Both the position numbers and the translations under genes were made by a program. The notes below the pieces were generated by a model. It made no database searches, had not been told where the DNA came from, and saw only the letters and a list, made by a program, of their open reading frames with translations. Below are positions 15,908 to 24,426 of a stretch of DNA of 38,919 nucleotides, one piece after another (the first letter of the stretch is position 1; the number at the start of each line of letters is the position of its first letter). Source of the stretch: Fidelibacterota bacterium (GTDB taxonomy: Bacteria > Fidelibacterota > Fidelibacteria > Fidelibacterales > Fidelibacteraceae); the NCBI GenBank assembly GCA_030156395.1, contig JASGMP010000007.1:1-38919 (forward strand), in the 5' to 3' direction.

Positions 15908-18307
15908 TTACCTCTCTTTTTGTTTTTCTGACGTTTTATTTTTTTGCTTTTTTACTTTTCTGATACCTCCGTGAAACACCAAAGGTTCAACCTCTTCATA
16001 ATGGGATACATAGAAAAAGGTTATCCCGTTTTTTACCTCGTCCGGTACGCGGACCACATCCCCTTTATTGGCAGCCGGTAGAATCACCTGTCGGATACCC
16101 GCCCGCCGAGCCGCTGTCACTTTTTCCCGGATTCCTCCTACCGGGAGAATTCTTCCACGGAGGGAGATTTCACCTGTCATGGCCACATCATGACGGATTT
16201 TTTTTTGTAAGAGGACGGACAAAACAGCAGTTGTTACTGTCACACCGGCAGATGGACCATCTTTAGGAATTGCCGCAGCGGGAAAATGGAGATGAATGTC
16301 ATAATCCAGGAAACGATTTGTTTTGATGCCGTACACATCCGCATTGGCCCGGAGAAAAGAGATTGCCGTGCTGACGGATTCTTTCATCACATCCCCTAAT
16401 TGTCCCGTCATCTTCTGGCTGCCTGTCCCTTTCATGAGTGTGGCTTCCACCGGTAACACATCTCCGCCGGATTCCGTATAAGCCAATCCTACGGCAACGC
16501 CCGTCATATCCCGGTGAGGAACCTCTTCTTTAAACACCAGAGGAGGTCCCAAATATGTCTCTAGATTCCGCGTAGAGATATTTACCCGGGGAGTACCGGG
16601 TTCTTCCGCAATTTTCCGGGCAACTTTCCGGCAAATTTGGCTGATGTGCTGTTCCAGCTTGCGAACTCCCGCTTCCATGGTATAATTTTCAATGATGTTT
16701 TCCAGGGCTTTTACTGTAAAATGGATGTGTGAACTTTTCAGACCGGTACTTTTTACCTGTCTGGGAACCAGGAACCGTTTGGCAATCTGGATTTTTTCCG
16801 GCGTAATATAGCCGGGAAGATGGATGATTTCCATCCTGTCCAGCAGGGCATCGGGGATGGTAAATTCCTGATTGGCAGTTGCAATGAAAAATACATTGGA
16901 CAAATCGAAGCTGACTTCCAGGAAATTATCCCTGAAATCAAAATTTTGTTCCGGGTCCAAAACTTCCAGGAGGGCACTGGATGGATCTCCCCGGAAATCC
17001 TGTCCAACTTTATCTACTTCATCCAGCATGATCAGTGGATTTTTTACTCCGATTTTTCGGATATATTGGATGATACGACCGGGCATGGCCCCGATATAGG
17101 TTTTGCGATGACCTCGTATTTCAGCTTCATCGTGCATGCCTCCCAAAGAGAAACGGATGAATTTCCGTCCCATCGCCCTGGCAATGGATTGCCCCAAAGA
17201 GGTTTTACCTACACCGGGTGGTCCGACAAAGCAAAGAATGGGACTTTTGGCTTCCTTATTCAAAGAGAGAACCGCCAAAAATTCCAAGATCCGATTTTTA
17301 ACATCCTCCAGGCCATAATGATCCGCATCCAAAATAGCGGCCGCTTTCTTCAGCTCCAGCATAGCCTCGGTTTTTTCACCCCACGGAAGCCCCAGAAGCC
17401 AATCCAGATAATTTCTCCCCACGGAATATTCCGATGAGGAGGGATGCATCAGCTTCAACCGTTCCAGTTCCTTTTCAGCAGTATCCCGCGCTTCCTGTGA
17501 AAGGGGTAAACTATCCATCTTTTGACGGATTTCAAGGAGTTCCGGATTGGACTCTTCATCTTCCCCCAATTCATTCTGTATGGCTTTCATTTGTTCACGA
17601 AGATAATACTCTCGCTGGGTTTGATTCAGGGAAGAACTGACCCGGTCGTGAATTTTGGCATTTAACTCGATCAGTTTCAACTCTTTCTTCAAAAGCCTGA
17701 CCAAAATCGTCAATCGTTCAGTGATACGGCTTTCTTCCAGGATCTGTTGTTTTTCAGAGACTTTCAGATTCAAAGCGGAGGTGACCAAATCACTGAGTTT
17801 GGACGGATCCTCAATAGAAAAAACAATTTCTTGTATTTCTTCCGGGAGCACCGGTGAAAGGGCCAGTATTTGCTGGAAAAGGTCTGCAATCGCCCGGGTA
17901 AGGGCTTCCGTTTTCAACGAATCACCGGCTGTTTCAACCAGGGAATGAACCCGGGCTACAGGATAGGGCTCTTCCCTTATAATTTTATCCAATCTGATAC
18001 GATGGAGCCCCCGAAGTAAAACACGCATGGATCCGTCGGGGCTTTGGAACATTTTCAGGATCAGACAGGCCACACCCACTTCAAACAGATCGTTGGATTC
18101 ATCCAGCAAATCATCGGGGTTTTTCCGGGCAAAGACTCCCACAATACGGTCCGACGTGATGGCATCCTGAATTAATTGAAGATGCCGTTCCTCGCGGACA
18201 ACAACAGGAAAAATGATATTGGGAAAAGGAACATTTCCTTCGATAGCCAGCAGTTTTATTTGATCTGAACCATCGGGAGATGTGTGTTTTTTTTTAGGTG
18301 ATGGCAT
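15908..18307 (-). CDS. lon: ATP-dependent Lon protease
   Basis: Hexameric AAA+ serine protease degrading damaged and regulatory proteins. The 799-aa protein has the N-terminal LON domain (about 15-215) and Walker A GPPGVGKTS at 362-370. Walker B (LIMLDEVDKVG) follows. The catalytic dyad is Ser686 in KDGPSAG and Lys729 in GGIREKV, 43 residues apart as in E. coli. The C-terminal tail is Lys-rich. It is the first gene of the minus-strand run; a 121-bp gap to dusB precedes it but I see no clear heat-shock operator such as CIRCE. The RBS is weak (TGGAAA). Confidence 0.96.
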   Translation of the reverse strand: MPSPKKKHTSPDGSDQIKLLAIEGNVPFPNIIFPVVVREERHLQLIQDAITSDRIVGVFARKNPDDLLDESNDLFEVGVACLILKMFQSPDGSMRVLLRGLHRIRLDKIIREEPYPVARVHSLVETAGDSLKTEALTRAIADLFQQILALSPVLPEEIQEIVFSIEDPSKLSDLVTSALNLKVSEKQQILEESRITERLTILVRLLKKELKLIELNAKIHDRVSSSLNQTQREYYLREQMKAIQNELGEDEESNPELLEIRQKMDSLPLSQEARDTAEKELERLKLMHPSSSEYSVGRNYLDWLLGLPWGEKTEAMLELKKAAAILDADHYGLEDVKNRILEFLAVLSLNKEAKSPILCFVGPPGVGKTSLGQSIARAMGRKFIRFSLGGMHDEAEIRGHRKTYIGAMPGRIIQYIRKIGVKNPLIMLDEVDKVGQDFRGDPSSALLEVLDPEQNFDFRDNFLEVSFDLSNVFFIATANQEFTIPDALLDRMEIIHLPGYITPEKIQIAKRFLVPRQVKSTGLKSSHIHFTVKALENIIENYTMEAGVRKLEQHISQICRKVARKIAEEPGTPRVNISTRNLETYLGPPLVFKEEVPHRDMTGVAVGLAYTESGGDVLPVEATLMKGTGSQKMTGQLGDVMKESVSTAISFLRANADVYGIKTNRFLDYDIHLHFPAAAIPKDGPSAGVTVTTAVLSVLLQKKIRHDVAMTGEISLRGRILPVGGIREKVTAARRAGIRQVILPAANKGDVVRVPDEVKNGITFFYVSHYEEVEPLVFHGGIRKVKKQKNKTSEKQKER

Positions 18308-18428
18308 ACGTTATTTTTTCCAAAAACAGGGTAAATGGGTTAGCTTTCTTATTTATTTCCCACATCGGCATGCATACTCTCTCTCAGAGATAGGAAGTTA
18401 GAGAAAACTGAAGGTTCTTTCAAGCAAA

Positions 18429-19424
18429 TTAGCCTTCAGGAAGCTCTTTCAACAGGGTTTGATAAGTGGCGATCACGGTTTCCATTTCATGGACCGATCG
18501 GCACTTATTCGCTTTTTGCCTGAAGGCGGATCCATGGGGGAGTCCTGAGGTATACCAGGAAATATGGGACTTAAAAATTTTATAGCCTTGTTCAGGACCG
18601 TAAAATTTCAGCACCTTCCTGAAATGCTGACTCATGAGATTTATTTTATCACTGGAGGACGAATCCTCCGGGATATCTGTTCCTGACAGTGCAGCTTTAA
18701 TCTGACTAAGCAGCCAGGGATTTCCAAGGGCTCCCCTGCCGACCATCACACCGTCACACCCCGTTTCATGTATCATTCGCAAGGCGTCACTGGCAGTACG
18801 GATATCCCCGTTTCCGATGACAGGCAGCCGGGTATTTTCTTTCAGCTGACGGATCAGGGACCAGTCTGCCCGGCCTTTATACCGCATGAGTGCCGTCCGG
18901 GGATGGAGGGTAACAAGCTGAATACCACTCTCTTCCAAAACCGGAGCAATGTGGGGAATCACCACATGTTTATCATCCCATCCGGAACGTATTTTAGCCG
19001 TCACTGGTAGTGAGACGGCTGATGAAACTGCTGAAGCAATATCCCGAAGCCTTTCCAGATCTTTTAATACAGCGCTACCGGCTCCCTTTTTAACCACTTT
19101 GGGAACGGGACAACCAAAATTCAAATCGATGAGGTCAGGATGAAATGTTTTTTCAATAAAAGCGGCTGCATCCGCCAGAACCCTTGGATCATGACCGAAA
19201 ATCTGAATTCCTATAGGCCGTTCATTCTCTTGAAATGTCAGGTAGCGGAGAGTTCTCCGGTTATTCCGGATAATACCTTCTGAGCTGACAAATTCGGAGT
19301 AACTGAGTTCGGCACCAAAGTCCCGGCAAATTTGACGAAAAGGCATATCCGTAACTCCGGCCATAGGGGCCAGAAAAAGAGGAACCCTGATTTTAAGTTT
19401 TTCTAAAAGGGATTGCATATCCAT
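18429..19424 (-). CDS. dusB: tRNA-dihydrouridine synthase (DusB type)
   Basis: FMN enzyme reducing uridine to dihydrouridine in tRNA. The 331-aa protein shows LAPMAGVTDMPFR near residue 18. The catalytic cysteine is in DLNFGCPVPKVVKKGAGSA. KIRSGWD, HPRT, GNGDI and VGRGALGNPW complete the FMN barrel. The spacing and motif form NFGCPVPK fit DusB. Its ATG overlaps the stop of the GGDEF gene by one base, so it is the last gene of that unit. Confidence 0.94.
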   Translation of the reverse strand: MDMQSLLEKLKIRVPLFLAPMAGVTDMPFRQICRDFGAELSYSEFVSSEGIIRNNRRTLRYLTFQENERPIGIQIFGHDPRVLADAAAFIEKTFHPDLIDLNFGCPVPKVVKKGAGSAVLKDLERLRDIASAVSSAVSLPVTAKIRSGWDDKHVVIPHIAPVLEESGIQLVTLHPRTALMRYKGRADWSLIRQLKENTRLPVIGNGDIRTASDALRMIHETGCDGVMVGRGALGNPWLLSQIKAALSGTDIPEDSSSSDKINLMSQHFRKVLKFYGPEQGYKIFKSHISWYTSGLPHGSAFRQKANKCRSVHEMETVIATYQTLLKELPEG

Positions 19425-20683
19425 CAGAGAAGATTCCTGAAATGCGTTACGCGATTTCTGCCGCTGTTTTTGGAAACATACAGGGCTTTATCGGCCTGCT
19501 GGATCAGCTTATCAATATCCACTTCCCCTCCAGCCCAGGTTGAAACACCCAGACTCATGGTAATCGGTTTATCCAAACGGTCATTTAACGCATCTTTAAA
19601 GCCTTTTCGAAGTTTTTCAGCCACATACATGGCATTGATTTCATTCACATTGGATATAAAAATGATAAACTCTTCGCCGCCGAACCGGGCTAAAATATCA
19701 TAATTACGAAGACTATTCCGCATAATTTTTGCACTTTCGATCAAAATTTTATCGCCTGTATTATGACCAAACGTATCATTGATTCGTTTAAAATGATCAA
19801 TATCCGTCATGATAATGGAAAAAGGCAAATTCTGACGCCGGGAAAGGTTGATATAAGGCATGATCTGATCATAAAAACTCCGGCGGTTCAACAACTGTGT
19901 CAGGTAATCTACTTCCGCTAACTTCTTGATGGCTTTCATGGAAAGGACGGTTCGGAGCAGACCGGAGATTTTGAGGGTAAGTTCATCAATATCAAAGGGG
20001 ATGTGAAGAAAATCATTCACACCCAGATCATAAAGGCTGTGGAACATAACCCGTCTGTGCCCTGCAGAGAGAGCTAAAATTGGCAGATTGGCATCTTTGT
20101 TCCGGATATTGCCAAGAAGCAATTCTGAATTTTCATCTGGATTATCCACATTGACAACCACCAAATCATAGGGTTTGGTCTCCAGAAGTTCCTCAGCCCT
20201 GGCATAGGTTTCAGCAAAGGTCGCTCCATATTTGTATATCTGGCTGATATTCCTGAAAACATTCCGTTCCGTTTGGTCCGGAAGAATGAATAAGATTTTG
20301 CTCCTGGCATGATTCCTCAGGTCGTTAAAAAATTCCGAAACCATGGGTCGAATGGATTGAAAAGGATGGGGCATTTCAAGGATTTTCACAACGGGGAAAT
20401 GATTATAAGCCTCCAGGACGGATAATTCATGTTCAGGAACCAACAACATCAAGGGGATTTTCTCCTGGCTTGCCGGAGCGAGGATATCGGTTAGATTGTG
20501 ATAACAACTGATTATTAAATCCGGAGGATAATGGAGTATTTCATTTTTTATTTCCTGTACATCATGCGGTGAATAGCTTTTTACCTGAATTGTTTCCGTT
20601 AATAAATCCTCACGGAGAAAAGCAACCAGGTTTTCCTGCTCACTTAATATCCAGATAAGACGTTTTTCACGGATGTCGGTCAT
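19424..20683 (-). CDS. Diguanylate cyclase with receiver-like N-terminus
   Basis: The C-terminal GGDEF domain (about 250-419) makes cyclic di-GMP. The active-site loop is GGEEF at 335-339 and the inhibitory I-site RNYD at 326-329 is intact, five residues upstream. Residues of about 8-245 look like two receiver-like domains. The first has no acceptor aspartate. The second keeps an Asp in VVVNVDNP but has Ile where the conserved Lys before PF normally stands, so phosphorylation is doubtful. ATG 20683 is preferred over an upstream in-frame start because it overlaps the hldD stop as ATGA. It is soluble, with no membrane segments. Confidence 0.88.
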   Translation of the reverse strand: MTDIREKRLIWILSEQENLVAFLREDLLTETIQVKSYSPHDVQEIKNEILHYPPDLIISCYHNLTDILAPASQEKIPLMLLVPEHELSVLEAYNHFPVVKILEMPHPFQSIRPMVSEFFNDLRNHARSKILFILPDQTERNVFRNISQIYKYGATFAETYARAEELLETKPYDLVVVNVDNPDENSELLLGNIRNKDANLPILALSAGHRRVMFHSLYDLGVNDFLHIPFDIDELTLKISGLLRTVLSMKAIKKLAEVDYLTQLLNRRSFYDQIMPYINLSRRQNLPFSIIMTDIDHFKRINDTFGHNTGDKILIESAKIMRNSLRNYDILARFGGEEFIIFISNVNEINAMYVAEKLRKGFKDALNDRLDKPITMSLGVSTWAGGEVDIDKLIQQADKALYVSKNSGRNRVTHFRNLL

Positions 20684-21648
20684 TCGCGTATGGGGTCCGC
20701 ATCCTTCATTGAAGATTGAAGCCAATCTACCGTTTTTTGAATTCCCCTTTCCAGCGTATAATCGGGAGAATAGCCTAATTTTTCCCGGGTTTCCTGTATA
20801 TCCGCACAGGTGTTATTCTGATAAAATGAATAGGGATTGTCAAAATATTCAATATAGTGATCTGTCCCCAAGGCTTTATTCAGAATGGCTACAATATCAT
20901 TAAAGGTCCTCGAAACACCCGCACCGACATTGAAAATCCCGCTGACCCCTGCTGTAGCTGCTTTCAGATTTGCCTGGACAATGTCGTCCACGAACACAAA
21001 ATCCCGCTTCTGATCGCCGAATTTAAAAAGGCGTGGAGTAATATTTTTTCGCATTTTAAGGGCGAGCTGCAAGATCATAGACGCCATTTTTCCCTTATAA
21101 TATTCTCCGGGGCCATACACATTGAAGTACCGGAGTCCGACAATGTTGTGCTGAAGTTCCGGATGTTTTTTCAGATAAAGGCGGGTCATTTCATCCATCA
21201 AATATTTTGAATACCCGTAGACATTTTCGGGAATTTCTCCTTTTCCCACCTGGTTGGGTGAGGGAGAATTGCCATAGACAGCGGCACTTGAGGCATAAAC
21301 GAGGGTCGCCTGATTGCGTGAGGCAAGATCCAAAAGAACCGAAAGGGAGTTGGTATTTACTTCTATCATCTTTTTCTGATCACTCACCGTGGTATCGGTG
21401 ATAGCACCCTGGTGAAAAATTATATCAAAAGGTCTATTCATTAACTGTGTTAAAATCTTGTCATCAGTTAAATCCCCGGCTATTAATTCCCCCTGAAAAC
21501 CGATAAGGTTTTTAAAGTGGCCATTCACAAAAGCATCCAAAACGCAGATTTCGGCATTCGGCCAGCGGGTAGCAATAGTTTTTACAAGATTTGATCCAAC
21601 AAACCCTGCACCACCTGTAATCAGTATTTTTTTCCCGTTATAATTCAT
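20680..21648 (-). CDS. hldD: ADP-L-glycero-D-manno-heptose 6-epimerase
   Basis: Extended short-chain dehydrogenase making the heptose donor for lipopolysaccharide inner core. The 322-aa protein has the NAD(P) motif TGGAGFVGSN at 11-20. HQGAITDTT stands in place of the E. coli HEGACSSTT. The catalytic YGYSK is at 144-148, RYFNVYGPGEYYKGKMAS follows, then KRDFVFVDD. These last segments are characteristic of HldD rather than GalE. It implies an LPS-bearing outer membrane. It is followed by the coupled diguanylate cyclase. Confidence 0.88.
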   Translation of the reverse strand: MNYNGKKILITGGAGFVGSNLVKTIATRWPNAEICVLDAFVNGHFKNLIGFQGELIAGDLTDDKILTQLMNRPFDIIFHQGAITDTTVSDQKKMIEVNTNSLSVLLDLASRNQATLVYASSAAVYGNSPSPNQVGKGEIPENVYGYSKYLMDEMTRLYLKKHPELQHNIVGLRYFNVYGPGEYYKGKMASMILQLALKMRKNITPRLFKFGDQKRDFVFVDDIVQANLKAATAGVSGIFNVGAGVSRTFNDIVAILNKALGTDHYIEYFDNPYSFYQNNTCADIQETREKLGYSPDYTLERGIQKTVDWLQSSMKDADPIRE

Positions 21649-21768
21649 TATGATAATCCGTCCATTGTTTCATTTATTAATATACACAATTTAATAAGTT
21701 AAGAGTACTCTAAACTCCACATACCATTCAGCACTCAAATTCAGTACTTCATACTGAGGCTCATGATT

Positions 21769-22680
21769 TTATATATTTAAAGTAATTCCCTCTTCGTCCA
21801 ATGTTTCCCGAAGAGATCCATCATGCATTTGTAAGCGTTTTTCTGCTTCTTCGTAAGAAACATTCAAAGAAGCCATCACCAGGGTTGTTTTAACCCGTCC
21901 TCCAGCCTGAATCAGAAGATCCATTGCCTTATCATAGTCAATACCGGTACAGTGCTTTACAATACGTGCTCCGCGGTCCCATAACTTTTTGTTGTTGGTC
22001 ATCAGATCCACCATAAGGTTCCCATAGGTTTTGTGCATAAGCACCATGGCCGATGTTGTAATCATATTCAGGATCAATTTTGTGGCGGTCCCTGCTTTCA
22101 TTCGGGTCGAACCGGTGATTACTTCAGGCCCCACAATCGTTTTGATCAATACATCCACATAATCCGGTTTTTCGTATTCATTACATACCAGAAGTCCGGT
22201 TGTCGCGCCGATTTCCTTAGCTCGTTTCAAAGCGGCATGGACATAGGCTGCCATCCCGCTTGTGGTAATTCCCAGAAGACAGTCATTTTCTGTTAGCCCC
22301 CGTTCATCCACAATTTTTACACCTTCGTCATATTCATCCTCAGCTCCTTCAACGGCCGTAACCAAAGCTGCAAGTCCACCACACATAATCCCCTGAACCA
22401 GGGAATTGGGAGCTGAATAGGTAGGTGGAATTTCCGAGGCGTCCAAAACACCCAAACGACCGCTGGTTCCGGCACCGATATAGAACAACTTGCCCTTTTT
22501 GCGGAAACTTTCAACAACTTTGTCCACAAATTCACCAACTGCTGGAATGGCTTTTTCTACAGCCGAAGGGACGGTTTTATCCTCGTTGTTAATAAGATGA
22601 AGAATTTCGCTGGTATTCATCTTATCAATATTCATACTCGCCAGATTTTGCATTTCCGTGTGTTTATCACTGATGGCCAT
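21769..22680 (-). CDS. murQ: N-acetylmuramic acid 6-phosphate etherase
   Basis: Cleaves the D-lactyl ether of MurNAc-6-phosphate to give GlcNAc-6-phosphate in peptidoglycan recycling. The 303-aa SIS-fold protein has TEMQNLASMNID at the N-terminus. It carries GAGTSGRLGVLDASEIPPTY with Glu83 at the catalytic position, and GSTRMKAGTATK. RBS AGGGGAGC precedes ATG 22680. A 120-bp gap follows before hldD, holding a small TCAGTA/TACTGA stem without a T-run. The upstream partners on the same strand include a NamZ-type muramidase about 1.7 kb away, which would supply free MurNAc. Confidence 0.94.
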   Translation of the reverse strand: MAISDKHTEMQNLASMNIDKMNTSEILHLINNEDKTVPSAVEKAIPAVGEFVDKVVESFRKKGKLFYIGAGTSGRLGVLDASEIPPTYSAPNSLVQGIMCGGLAALVTAVEGAEDEYDEGVKIVDERGLTENDCLLGITTSGMAAYVHAALKRAKEIGATTGLLVCNEYEKPDYVDVLIKTIVGPEVITGSTRMKAGTATKLILNMITTSAMVLMHKTYGNLMVDLMTNNKKLWDRGARIVKHCTGIDYDKAMDLLIQAGGRVKTTLVMASLNVSYEEAEKRLQMHDGSLRETLDEEGITLNI

Positions 22681-22743
22681 TGTGCTCCCCTGTTATTTCA
22701 CCGGGCAATTTTACGGGTTAATCATAAATATTCCAATATCAGA

Positions 22744-23769
22744 TTAAATCAACAGGCTGTCCAGAACCTGCCGGTCCCTTTCGGGAGATACATGAAACGA
22801 TTTCAGGATTATGCCGTTTAGTGTCAGAGCTACCTGCACGGAGTCTCTTTCGCGACCTTTACTGTAGCGCCCCAGGAGTTCGCCTGCCCTTACCAGGTCC
22901 GCATCCGTGAAGGTCCCGGATAAAACGCCCACGGCACCGATGACATCCACACATTCCAACATGGGCAAACCGGAGACCATATTCAGAATCCGCTTATGTT
23001 CGTTCTCATCCCTTGATACAATGAATTTCAGAGATTTCGATAACCTGAAATGTCTCCCCACCCGCAAGAGTCTCCGATCCGTTTCGGTAATATGGTCCTT
23101 TCCCTTATACCGAAATAAATCTTTCATCCTTGCAGAATAACCGGCATCAATGAGGAAACAGTTTGCTCCCCCAGCAACGGACAGATCTGCAAATCCCCAC
23201 CGATTCGCCATTTCCAACTGACGTTTACGGCTTCTTCCTCTGATACCTTCCAGTAATTCCCGCTTGACCAGTCCTTCCTGTTCAGGAATCGTGGGGGGAA
23301 GACATTTGGCCGACAATGGCCTTAAAAGGCGCCCTTCCAGTCCGCTTTCACGTTCAGAAATTTTTAACTGGTGGGAAAGCTGACTTTTTGGACGCTGTCC
23401 GATGACTTCACCGGTAAACACAAAAGCCGCATTTTTTTCATGCATTACCCGGGCGGCTGTTTTCAACATAAGGATTCGACAATCCAGACAGGGATTTATG
23501 TGTTTGCCATAGCCATGCCGGGGATTTTTTATCATCTCCCAGTATGCTTCATGTACCGGAATAATTTTTAGGGGAAACCCAATATTCCTGGCAACTTCGG
23601 TAATGGAGGGTTTATCCGCATAGGCATTTGATTTTCCTTTTTCCTCAAACATGGAAGAAAATCCTGTATCTATCACAATTCCAAGCAAATCCAGATCCTG
23701 CTCCATCATCAGGCGCATGGCCAGCAATGAATCGAGCCCACCGGATATCAGTCCAATTCCATCAGGCAA
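22744..23769 (-). CDS. PP-loop ATPase, ThiI/MnmA-like tRNA thiolation protein
   Basis: The N-terminal PP-loop SGGLDS at 9-14 activates a substrate by adenylation. A CLDC pair at 94-97 in NPCLDCR and Cys156 in AKCLPP could hold a sulfur or iron-sulfur cluster as in tRNA thiolases. The C-terminal third (about 235-341) lacks the usual MnmA or ThiI RNA-binding domain and resembles a separate all-purpose RNA-binding module. It is probably a tRNA thiouridine synthase relative; substrate and modified position are unknown. The start is TTG 23769, supported by AAAGGGA about 7 nt upstream; no ATG gives the full PP-loop. Confidence 0.7.
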   Translation of the reverse strand: MPDGIGLISGGLDSLLAMRLMMEQDLDLLGIVIDTGFSSMFEEKGKSNAYADKPSITEVARNIGFPLKIIPVHEAYWEMIKNPRHGYGKHINPCLDCRILMLKTAARVMHEKNAAFVFTGEVIGQRPKSQLSHQLKISERESGLEGRLLRPLSAKCLPPTIPEQEGLVKRELLEGIRGRSRKRQLEMANRWGFADLSVAGGANCFLIDAGYSARMKDLFRYKGKDHITETDRRLLRVGRHFRLSKSLKFIVSRDENEHKRILNMVSGLPMLECVDVIGAVGVLSGTFTDADLVRAGELLGRYSKGRERDSVQVALTLNGIILKSFHVSPERDRQVLDSLLI

Positions 23770-23823
23770 AAAATATTCCCTTTCATGATGTCATGATACT
23801 TTAAGTTTATGTAATGAGTGGTA

Positions 23824-24366
23824 TTAAAGTTCGTTCAGATACTGTTGCTGACGTTTTTCCTGTTTTGCCTCAAAATAGGAAATCCATCGATATGTCATAA
23901 TCAATTTATACTTATAACTTCGTTCAACAAAGAGTTCAATTTCCGTATCATCCACTTTCCAGCGGAGAAATAAATCGGTCCCCACCCTTTCCTGAAGAAC
24001 GGGTTGTCCGTATTTTGCCCTGACACGCTGAATTAATTTTTCCACTTCCATTTCCGATTTATCGAACATATCCGAAAAGGTTTTCTCGTCTGTCAGCAGA
24101 TAAGGGAGTTCAGATTGGATGGCTACCGTATGCAGGGAATCCCGTGAAAACACAAAGGTATAGATAGCATCATTCCCCTGAAAATCATCAATAAATATGA
24201 TTTTGGAATCTGTTTCGTAATAATTGTCACCAAAATATTCCCGGGCCATCTTTCGGGTTGCATTTTTCGAGCTTCCCCAGGGAATATCCCGGTACCCATC
24301 CTGGGCAAAGAGCCCGGTGGATAAAAGAAGAAGCGTTGTAAGAATGAGGGAGATCGTTGTTTTCAT
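23824..24366 (-). CDS. Secreted protein of unknown function
   Basis: A 180-aa protein with a signal peptide (hydrophobic to about residue 19, cleavage after LFA before QDGYRDIPWG). The start at 24366 follows GGAG with 6-nt spacing; an ATG at 24378 lies four codons earlier. The mature part has IPWGSSKNATRKMARE, a pattern seen in small periplasmic proteins that start with an IPWG repeat motif. It ends in a charged Lys/Gln-rich tail. I do not recognise the family. Its neighbours are a muramidase and a PP-loop protein. Confidence 0.7.
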   Translation of the reverse strand: MKTTISLILTTLLLLSTGLFAQDGYRDIPWGSSKNATRKMAREYFGDNYYETDSKIIFIDDFQGNDAIYTFVFSRDSLHTVAIQSELPYLLTDEKTFSDMFDKSEMEVEKLIQRVRAKYGQPVLQERVGTDLFLRWKVDDTEIELFVERSYKYKLIMTYRWISYFEAKQEKRQQQYLNEL

Positions 24367-24426
24367 CAAAGACTCCATGCTTTTCTATGAAAATAGTTTT
24401 ATTCACTCATAAAATCAACATCGGCT

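Noticed and set aside
18308-18428. Heat-shock operator upstream of lon
   Set aside because: No CIRCE inverted repeat (TTAGCACTC and its partner) is present in the gap.
21649-21768. Riboswitch or terminator between murQ and hldD
   Set aside because: Only a six-base-pair stem (TCAGTA/TACTGA) without a T-run is visible, too weak to call.
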